Source: Pseudorhodobacter sp.
Lineage (GTDB): Bacteria > Pseudomonadota > Alphaproteobacteria > Rhodobacterales > Rhodobacteraceae
DNA length: 34,375 nucleotides
Direction: 5' to 3'
NCBI GenBank assembly: GCA_024642045.1
Contig: JAHEBX010000013.1
Span: 1 to 34,375 of the forward strand
Part shown: in pieces, positions 17,054 to 23,537 of the stretch
Position numbering within the stretch: the stretch's first letter is position 1
Layout of the letters: each line of letters starts with the position of its first letter
The notes under the pieces: model-generated
Seen by the model: only the letters and a program-made list of their open reading frames with translations
What the model was told of the DNA's origin: nothing
Database searches by the model: none
Position numbers and translations under genes: made by a program

Positions 17054-17661
17054 TGCACGAATTCGGCCGCTGAGCCCCAAAGCTGCTTGACCCGCGCATC
17101 GCGCCCGCAAGCCTCGCGATAGAATTTGTAAGCGTTGCGCTTTTCTTTTGGCCCGCGCCGGGTCAACACGATATCGGTGCTTTTGTAGTAATTCTGATGA
17201 TAGGCCTCAGCGGGCCAGAATTTTTTGGCCGCCAGCACCGGCGTCACCACCTTTTGCCCCAGCGCGGCACTGGCTTTTGCCACCGCATCCTTTGCCGTCG
17301 CAGCCTGACCGGCATCCAAGGTGAAAATCGCGGAGCGGTAAGCATTGCCACGATCACAGAACTGCCCGCCCGCATCGACCACATCGGTCGAGTGCAGGAA
17401 CTTGTCGATCACATCGCCATAGCTGATCTGGGCATCATCAAAGGTAATCTGCACCGCCTCGTAGTGGCCCTCGTGGTTGTCATAGGTCGGGTTCGCCGAC
17501 GACCCGCCGGTATAGCCAGAGATTACATCCCTGACGCCTTTCACGCCTTCAAAGTTCGACTCGACGCACCAGAAACACCCGCCCGCCAACACGGCCTTTT
17601 GGGTCTTTGCTTCGGCAACGCCAACAGTGGCAAGGGTCAGGGCAAGGGCAAGACGCAACAT
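17050..17661 (-). CDS. msrA: Exported peptide methionine sulfoxide reductase A
   Basis: The 203-residue protein starts with a signal peptide (MLRLALALTLATVGVAEA) and then the MsrA active site GGCFWC (Cys29 as the nucleophile), the SGYTGG segment and the YHQNYY motif of the family. MsrA reduces the S-epimer of methionine sulfoxide in proteins. The signal peptide puts this copy in the periplasm, where it would repair oxidised envelope proteins and would need an external thiol partner. It converges on pyrF with a four-base overlap of stops, so no terminator separates them. The divergent region to the aminotransferase is about 140 bases. Confidence 0.95.
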   Translation of the reverse strand: MLRLALALTLATVGVAEAKTQKAVLAGGCFWCVESNFEGVKGVRDVISGYTGGSSANPTYDNHEGHYEAVQITFDDAQISYGDVIDKFLHSTDVVDAGGQFCDRGNAYRSAIFTLDAGQAATAKDAVAKASAALGQKVVTPVLAAKKFWPAEAYHQNYYKSTDIVLTRRGPKEKRNAYKFYREACGRDARVKQLWGSAAEFVH

Positions 17662-17803
17662 TTCGATCTCCTTTTACATTGGCTGACCGTGACCGTCATC
17701 GCACCTGCGGACAACTCACTGCTCTGTGAGGTCACGCGAAGGTGAAGCTGCCTCTTGGCCTTTGCCCCGCGCCATCCTAGCCTGTGCCTAACCGGAGGTT
17801 GCC

Positions 17804-18703
17804 ATGACAGACCATATTTCCACCCATCAGGCCGAAGACGACGCGCGCAACGAGCAAATTCTGATCTATGTCAACGGCAAGATCGTGCCCAAGGCGCAGG
17901 CGACGGTCTCGGTCTATGACAGCGGCTTCATGCTGGGCGATGGCGTTTGGGAGGGGATCCGGCTTTATAACGGCAAATGGACCTTTCTGGACGAACATAT
18001 CGAGCGGCTGTTTGAGGCCGCCAAGGCGATTGACCTGACGATTGGGCTGACGCCCGAACAGGTCATTTCAGCGGTATTAGAGACGCAAAAGGCCAATGGC
18101 ATGACCACCGATGCCCATGCGCGGCTGATGGTGACTCGGGGGGTAAAGACACGGCCTTTCCAGCACCCGAAACTGTCGCAGCAGGGCCCCACGATGGTGA
18201 TCATCATGGAGCACAGCCGCCCCAACATGCCACGCCCGATCCGTCTTGCCACTGTACCGCACCTGCGCGGCCTGCCGATGACCCAAGACCCCAAGCTGAA
18301 TTCGCACTCGAAGCTGAACTGCATCCTTGCCTGCATCGCTGCAGAAAAGGCGGGCGCGGATGAGGGGCTGATGCTTGACGTGCATGGCTTTGTAAACACC
18401 ACCAACGCCTGTAACTTCTTTATCGTTCGCAAGGGCGAGGTTTGGACCTCGACCGGTGATTACTGCATGAACGGGATCACGCGGCAAAAGGTGATTGACC
18501 TGTGCCGCGCCAATCAAATTCCTGTCTACGAGCGCAATTTTAGCCTTGTAGAGACCTATTCCGCCGACGAGGCCTTTCTGACCGGCACCTTTGGCGCGCA
18601 AACGCCTGTTGGAATGATCGACGGACGGACAATTGGCACGGGGCAGATGGGGCCTATGACGGTGCGACTTCGCGGCCTCTACAAAGCGATGGTGGGCGCA
18701 TGA
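17804..18703 (+). CDS. Class IV PLP-dependent aminotransferase-like protein
   Basis: The 299-residue protein has the class IV (branched-chain/D-amino-acid aminotransferase) layout: YVNGKIVPKAQATVSVYDSGFMLGDGVWEG at the N-terminus and Lys170 in SHSKLNCILA, the expected lysine for PLP. The following GADEGLMLDVHGFV is where members normally continue with a Glu (A-E-T/G) that contacts the pyridine nitrogen of PLP. Here the sequence is FVNTTNACNFF, with Thr at the Glu position, so the cofactor chemistry may be changed. A strong GGAGG precedes the ATG. It overlaps the sulfotransferase-like gene by ATGA and so is translationally coupled. Substrate unknown. Confidence 0.85.
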   Translation: MTDHISTHQAEDDARNEQILIYVNGKIVPKAQATVSVYDSGFMLGDGVWEGIRLYNGKWTFLDEHIERLFEAAKAIDLTIGLTPEQVISAVLETQKANGMTTDAHARLMVTRGVKTRPFQHPKLSQQGPTMVIIMEHSRPNMPRPIRLATVPHLRGLPMTQDPKLNSHSKLNCILACIAAEKAGADEGLMLDVHGFVNTTNACNFFIVRKGEVWTSTGDYCMNGITRQKVIDLCRANQIPVYERNFSLVETYSADEAFLTGTFGAQTPVGMIDGRTIGTGQMGPMTVRLRGLYKAMVGA

Positions 18704-19416
18704 AAATCGCGATGTGGTCAGGGCCGCGCAATTTGTCGACGGCGATGATGTATTCCTTTGCGGCGCGCGGCGATTGCGCTGTCGTGGACGAGCCGTTTTA
18801 TGCCGCTTATCTGAAGGCAACCGGACTGGATCATCCGATGCGCGATGCGGTCATAGCCTCGCAGAGCACCGATGCAGGGGCGGTCGCGCGCGCCTGCACC
18901 GGCCCAAATCCGCAGCAACAGAGCCTGTTTTACCAAAAGCACATGACGCTGCACATGATCCCCGAGATTCCGCGAGACTTCATGCGGCAGCTCAAGAATG
19001 TGTTTCTGATCCGCCATCCTGCGCGGGTGATTGCCAGCTATGCCAAAAAGCGCGAAGGCCCGACGCTGGCCGACATCGGCTTTGTGCAGCAGTCCGAGCT
19101 TTTTGATGAGGTGGCCGGCTGGTTGGGCCAAGCACCGCTTGTCATCGATTCGGCCGATATTCGCGCCGACCCAAAGGCGGCACTGGGCAAACTTTGTGCG
19201 GCGCTGGGCATCGAGTACACGGACCGCATGCTGCATTGGCCGTTGGGGCCCAAGCCCTATGACGGCGTCTGGGCGCCGCATTGGTATGGCGCGGTGCATC
19301 GCTCGGTTGGCTTTGAAGAGCCGGAAGCCGCGCTGCCAAAGTTGGAACCGGCCTACAGCGCGCTGGTCGAACAGGCCATGCCACTCTACGATCGGCTTGC
19401 GGCCTACAAGCTGTAG
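18700..19416 (+). CDS. Sulfotransferase-like P-loop protein paired with the aminotransferase
   Basis: The 238-residue protein begins MWSGPRNLSTAMM, a P-loop of the type that binds the 5'-phosphosulfate of PAPS in sulfotransferases. It has FLIRHPARVIASYA at about 102-115, like the 3'-phosphate-binding R-x-P-...-S motif, and the C-terminal phrases GPKPYDGVWAPHWY and VHRSVGF. From memory, plant branched-chain-aminotransferase-like proteins carry a very similar N-terminal domain fused to a class IV aminotransferase, which makes this adjacent pair a split version of the fusion. The ATGA overlap with the aminotransferase supports joint action. The acceptor is unknown and true sulfotransfer is not shown by the sequence. 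Confidence 0.75.
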   Translation: MKIAMWSGPRNLSTAMMYSFAARGDCAVVDEPFYAAYLKATGLDHPMRDAVIASQSTDAGAVARACTGPNPQQQSLFYQKHMTLHMIPEIPRDFMRQLKNVFLIRHPARVIASYAKKREGPTLADIGFVQQSELFDEVAGWLGQAPLVIDSADIRADPKAALGKLCAALGIEYTDRMLHWPLGPKPYDGVWAPHWYGAVHRSVGFEEPEAALPKLEPAYSALVEQAMPLYDRLAAYKL

Positions 19417-19440
19417 GCCTCGCTCAAAAAAGGGGGGCGC

Positions 19441-20547
19441 ATGCAGACGGGCAGGATCATCGCGCGCATTGCGCTCACGGGTCTGCTATGGCTGGCGGCC
19501 CTCTTGCCCCTGCAAGCGCAGGACGACCCACCGCTGGCGCAGATGATTGGCCAGATGCTGATCGTCGGCTTTACGGGCACCCAAACTGGCGATCAAGGCG
19601 TCGAGGCGGTGCGCAACCAGCTTGGCGCAGGCATCATCGGCGGGGTGCTGTTGTTGGACCGCAACATTGCCGATCCACAGCAGCTGCGCGCGCTGATTTC
19701 GGCTCTGAACCCGCCAAATTTGCCAGCGCCCGCCTGGATCGCCGTCGATCAGGAGGGCGGGCGCGTGCAGCGTCTGCCGGCCGCCAAGGGATTCGAGGCA
19801 TGGGACTCTGCGCAAAGCATTGGCCGCGCGGCCGCGCAGCAAGCAGATTTCGCGCCACAGTATTACGCCCCCCGCGCCAAGGCCCTGCACGCGCTTGGGA
19901 TCAATCTAAACCTCGCGCCAGTTCTGGATCTGAACGTCAACCCGGCGAACCCGGTCATTGGCAAGCTGGGCCGCAGCTTTTCGCCCGAGAGCGCGCGCGT
20001 TGCCACCGTGGCGGAGGATTTCATTCGCGGTCACCACGCAAACGGGGTGCTGACTGTGGCCAAGCACTTTCCGGGTCACGGCAGTTCCACAGGCGACAGC
20101 CATCACGCGTTGCCCTCGATTGCCGACAGTTGGCGCGATGACGAACTGTTGCCCTACCGCACTCTTGCGGGCGCGGGCGAGCTGGACCTTGTGATGATGG
20201 GGCATCTGTATCACCCGGCGTTTTCCGATGCGCCCAACCGGCCGAGTTCGATCTCTAAACGCGGGGTGGCAGCCTTGCGCGCGCTGGTGGGCGGCGATGT
20301 GGTAATCATGACGGACGATCTGCAAATGCAGGCCGTGCGCGATCTCTATTCTGATCCCGAAGCTGCGGTTCAGGCGGTGATCGCGGGGAACGACGTTTTG
20401 CTGTTCAACACCTTCAAGGTGCCGGATGCAAAGATCGGCGATACGATCAACGCGGCGATTCTGTCGGCGGTGCAAAAGGGGCGCATAACCCAAGCGCAAA
20501 TCGCGGCCTCGTATCACCGCATTCTGCGGCTCAAACAACGGATGTAA
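19441..20547 (+). CDS. Exported GH3 beta-N-acetylhexosaminidase (NagZ-like)
   Basis: The 368-residue protein has an N-terminal hydrophobic signal (about residues 8-26, ending LPLQAQ) and the GH3 hallmarks: DQEGGRVQR near 103-111, the KHFPGHG motif at 208-214, the His/Asp pair in DSHHALP at 219-225 that acts as acid/base in NagZ enzymes, and MTDDLQM at 290-296 with nucleophile Asp292. NagZ removes N-acetylglucosamine from muropeptides. NagZ of enterobacteria is cytoplasmic, so an apparent export signal is notable and suggests periplasmic cell-wall turnover. A GGGGGG stretch precedes the ATG. The gene stands six bases from the converging last protease of the caspase-like locus, without a terminator between them. 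Confidence 0.85.
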   Translation: MQTGRIIARIALTGLLWLAALLPLQAQDDPPLAQMIGQMLIVGFTGTQTGDQGVEAVRNQLGAGIIGGVLLLDRNIADPQQLRALISALNPPNLPAPAWIAVDQEGGRVQRLPAAKGFEAWDSAQSIGRAAAQQADFAPQYYAPRAKALHALGINLNLAPVLDLNVNPANPVIGKLGRSFSPESARVATVAEDFIRGHHANGVLTVAKHFPGHGSSTGDSHHALPSIADSWRDDELLPYRTLAGAGELDLVMMGHLYHPAFSDAPNRPSSISKRGVAALRALVGGDVVIMTDDLQMQAVRDLYSDPEAAVQAVIAGNDVLLFNTFKVPDAKIGDTINAAILSAVQKGRITQAQIAASYHRILRLKQRM

Positions 20548-20553
20548 TCTGCC

Positions 20554-22134
20554 CTATTGCACCCGCGTCAGATAGCGCGAATAAGTCCAACCCGAGATAT
20601 CATTCCAGCGGATATAGCACCAGAAATAAGCCTCTTTGGCATTCCTTTGGCAGTCGATAACCTCAAGACCTGTGGCGTTATAGGGCAAGCCAGAGACGAT
20701 TTCAAAATTTAGGCCCGGGCCAGCGCGCACATTCAAAAACTCACTCGCGGGGTGATTCGTGACGTCGTACATGCCGCTGTGCCGCGAGGGTCGCGCGCCC
20801 TGCGGTTGGCTCGACAGATATTCCTGAAACGCATAGCCCGACAGGCAGCCTTGTTGCACCTGACACCAGCCGCCAGCGCAATCCAAAAGGCTGATCCCGT
20901 CGGAATTATAGGCGAGTGCGCCGATTTGATTGAAGCTGCTGGCAGGGCCGGCGCGCAGGAACAGTGTGTCATTTTCTTTGATCCCAACTACCGAGGCCGG
21001 GCCATCAGGGTAAGAACAGCCATTCGCCGTCATCCGCGGTACTTTGGGAACCGGTTGCGGCTCAGGCTTGGGCGCCAGTGCGATCAGCTCGGTCTGCGCC
21101 TTGTCGGCATGTGGGCTGTCAGGAAAGGCCGCCAGAAAGTTGCGATACCCGGCTTCGGTGTTCAGCGCCTGCGCGTCATCCCAGCCCGATTTCTCGGCCA
21201 TCGCGACAATCAGCGATCTTGCGTCTTTGGCGCGTTCGTGGGTGGGATAGCGGCGCACGAAATCCTCAAGCGCCGCACGATCCTGACGGCCCACCGCATC
21301 AAGATAGACCAGCAGCGGGTCTTCTTGCGGTGCGGGCGTCACGCGTGGCGCAGTTGGGGTAGGGGACGCGTCTGCGCTGACCAGAAAGATATCTTCGTCA
21401 GGCAGCTGGGCCTGCTCTATCGGAACTTGTCGGCCATCGGACAAATCGCGCACCTTGGCGCGCACAGTGCGAAAGATGCGGCCAATCTCAAGCCCCGGCT
21501 GGTCGATGGTTTCCAGCAAAGCCTCGGTATAGGGGCTGTGGGCGGCATCACCGTCATCAGCCGTCCGCCCGGCCTCCGCCGCAAACGAGATCAGCAGACC
21601 CTTTTCGCCCTCGACCGACACCGGTGCCAACCCGCGAGAGATCGAGCGCGTGCCATTCGACCGCGACATTGTGGCGGCAAAGGGATTGTCGCGACAGGCG
21701 TCCAGCATCACCATGCCCAGCTTTTTCGCCGAGCGCACCGCCGATAGCACTTGTTCCAGCGGCACGGCCTCGAATTGCGCGGTTGCCTCGCTGCGCATTT
21801 TGGCATCCACGGGGATCAGATAATTCTGCCCCTGCATCTCGATCCCGTGGCCGGCGTAAAAGAACACGGCAATGTCGGCGTTCAGGGAGGCTTCGGAAAA
21901 CTCACCCAAAGCGATGCGAAAGCCTTGCCCGTCAAGATCTTGGCGCAAGAACACCTGAAAGCCGATCGAGCTGAGCTTGGCCGCCATCGCTTCGGCGTCA
22001 TTGCGCGGATTGGGCAGGGCGCTGGCGTTCTGATAGGCAGAATTGCCGATCACCAGCGCCACGCGGTTCTCCGCCACCGCACCCGAAACCGAGAGCGCCA
22101 AGACCATGCAGACCGAAAGGGCAAGTCGCAGCAT
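20554..22134 (-). CDS. Exported caspase-like protease with two SH3-like repeats
   Basis: The 526-residue protein has a signal peptide (residues 1-21, ending GAVA), a caspase-like peptidase C14 domain from about 24 to 250 with His96 in FYAGHG and Cys147 in LDACRDNPF, a proline-rich linker, an alpha-helical stretch at 270-350, and two bacterial SH3-like repeats (about 386-440 and 461-525; FLRAGP... and LNVRAGP...). SH3-like domains often bind cell wall. The start at ATG 22134 is preferred to a TTG ten bases upstream because it follows a GGGGG stretch and gives a clean signal peptide. It begins one base after the stop of the preceding caspase-like gene. The catalytic domain is closely similar to that neighbour, including an identical SRSNGTRS loop, so the two are tandem duplicates. 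Confidence 0.9.
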   Translation of the reverse strand: MLRLALSVCMVLALSVSGAVAENRVALVIGNSAYQNASALPNPRNDAEAMAAKLSSIGFQVFLRQDLDGQGFRIALGEFSEASLNADIAVFFYAGHGIEMQGQNYLIPVDAKMRSEATAQFEAVPLEQVLSAVRSAKKLGMVMLDACRDNPFAATMSRSNGTRSISRGLAPVSVEGEKGLLISFAAEAGRTADDGDAAHSPYTEALLETIDQPGLEIGRIFRTVRAKVRDLSDGRQVPIEQAQLPDEDIFLVSADASPTPTAPRVTPAPQEDPLLVYLDAVGRQDRAALEDFVRRYPTHERAKDARSLIVAMAEKSGWDDAQALNTEAGYRNFLAAFPDSPHADKAQTELIALAPKPEPQPVPKVPRMTANGCSYPDGPASVVGIKENDTLFLRAGPASSFNQIGALAYNSDGISLLDCAGGWCQVQQGCLSGYAFQEYLSSQPQGARPSRHSGMYDVTNHPASEFLNVRAGPGLNFEIVSGLPYNATGLEVIDCQRNAKEAYFWCYIRWNDISGWTYSRYLTRVQ

Positions 22135-22135
22135 T

Positions 22136-23476
22136 CTAGCCCCCAAGCTCTGTGATGCGCGCCGCCGTGTATTGATAGACGCAGTCGCTTACGGCAGCGC
22201 CCCGCCCCGCGCAGATTTCCTCACGCGACAAGACCCAGTCTTTCTGCTGTGCCTTGGTCACCCGCCCCGCTGCAAGCGCCCGCTTGAAGCTGCCGACGAT
22301 GGCATGGTCCTGCAACACCAATTGCCCCGAGGCGCAGATCGCCAGCTCGACATCGGTCTTGGCCAGCGAACACTTGAACGTCGGCTCAAGCGTCAACGGC
22401 GCGGGCGTGGGCGATGGGTTCAGCGCCTCAAGCGCCGCTTGTGCCTGCCCCAGATGCCGGCCTTCGGGGAAAACCAGAATATAACGCCGCATCGCGTCTG
22501 CCGACCCATCTGCCGCAATCGTCGTCCAAGTCTGATCGTCGACCAGCGCCTCGGCCAGCTTGCGTGCATCGCGGGCGCGCGGATGGTCAGGAAAGCGGGC
22601 GATAAAATCGTTTAGCTTTTGGCCGTCATTTTCGCGCGCGGCCTCAAAAAACAAAGTGTTCGGGTCAGGCGCGACGACCACGGGCTGCGGCGTTGGCGTC
22701 TCCGGCGTCGCAGTGATGTCACTGACCGGGGTGATGAACACGTCCTGGTCGGGCAGCTGCGCCTGTTCGACCGGCACCTGTTGGCCCTTGGATTTCGCGC
22801 GCACCTTGGCGCGCAGGGTACGAAACATCCGCCCGACCTCCAGATCGGGCTGATCCAGCACCTCTAGAAACGCCTCGGTATAAGGGCTGTGGCCGCTGTC
22901 ACCATCTGCGGCGGTGTTGCCCGCCTCGGCTGCAAAAGACACCACCAGCCCGCCGTCGCCCTCGACCGAAACCGGCGCCAGCCCTCGCGCCACCGACCGC
23001 GTGCCGTTCGAGCGGCTCATCGAATTGGCAAAGGGATTGTCACGGCAGGCGTCCAGCATGACGATTCCCAGCGTTTTGGCCGCGCGCACAGTGCTCAGCA
23101 CCTGATCCAGCGGCACAGCTTCGAACTGCGCTGCGGCTTCGGATTTCATCTCGGAATCAATCGGGATCAGGAAATTGCGGCCGCCGAGTTCGATCCCGTG
23201 GCCCGCATAGAACACCAGCGCCAGATCTGCCTGCTGGGCGCTTTCCGAAAACTGGCCCAGCGCCACCCGAAAGGCCTGGCCCGTCAGGTCTTCTTCCAGC
23301 TGCACTTCATAGCCGATCGCGCTCAGCTTGCGCGCCACCTCGGCCGCATCGTTTTTCGGGTTGGTCAGGGCAGGGGCGTGGACATAGGCGGAGTTGCCGA
23401 TCACCAGCGCAACCCTGCGGTCTGCCAGCGCGGGCGCTGCCAGTAACAGCAATATCAACAAAGCCCGCAGCAACAT
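22136..23476 (-). CDS. Exported caspase-like protease with C-terminal LprI-like domain
   Basis: The 446-residue protein carries a signal peptide (MLLRALLILLLLAAPALA), a C14 caspase-like domain with His93 (FYAGHG) and Cys144 (LDACRDNPF), the same helical linker as its neighbour (FIARFPDHPRARDARK), and a C-terminal four-cysteine domain at about 367-443 (Cys369, 381, 422, 432). The spacing and phrases (DVELAICASG, QKDWVLSREEIC) match the LprI/DUF1311 lysozyme-inhibitor-like domain. The start at 23476 follows a GGAAAGG sequence; an upstream in-frame Met at 23515 would bury the signal. Periplasmic location is likely, and the LprI-like end suggests cell-wall or lysozyme contact. Confidence 0.9.
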   Translation of the reverse strand: MLLRALLILLLLAAPALADRRVALVIGNSAYVHAPALTNPKNDAAEVARKLSAIGYEVQLEEDLTGQAFRVALGQFSESAQQADLALVFYAGHGIELGGRNFLIPIDSEMKSEAAAQFEAVPLDQVLSTVRAAKTLGIVMLDACRDNPFANSMSRSNGTRSVARGLAPVSVEGDGGLVVSFAAEAGNTAADGDSGHSPYTEAFLEVLDQPDLEVGRMFRTLRAKVRAKSKGQQVPVEQAQLPDQDVFITPVSDITATPETPTPQPVVVAPDPNTLFFEAARENDGQKLNDFIARFPDHPRARDARKLAEALVDDQTWTTIAADGSADAMRRYILVFPEGRHLGQAQAALEALNPSPTPAPLTLEPTFKCSLAKTDVELAICASGQLVLQDHAIVGSFKRALAAGRVTKAQQKDWVLSREEICAGRGAAVSDCVYQYTAARITELGG

Positions 23477-23537
23477 TCGGGTGGCCTTTCCTTGTGGCTC
23501 CAAGTCTCGGGGCAAAGCGGCAAAGGGTCAAGGTGAA

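Noticed and set aside
20752-21747. A 331-residue plus-strand frame opposite the SH3-type caspase-like gene
   Set aside because: It is a shadow of the caspase-like gene, with arginine-rich composition and no credible start signal.
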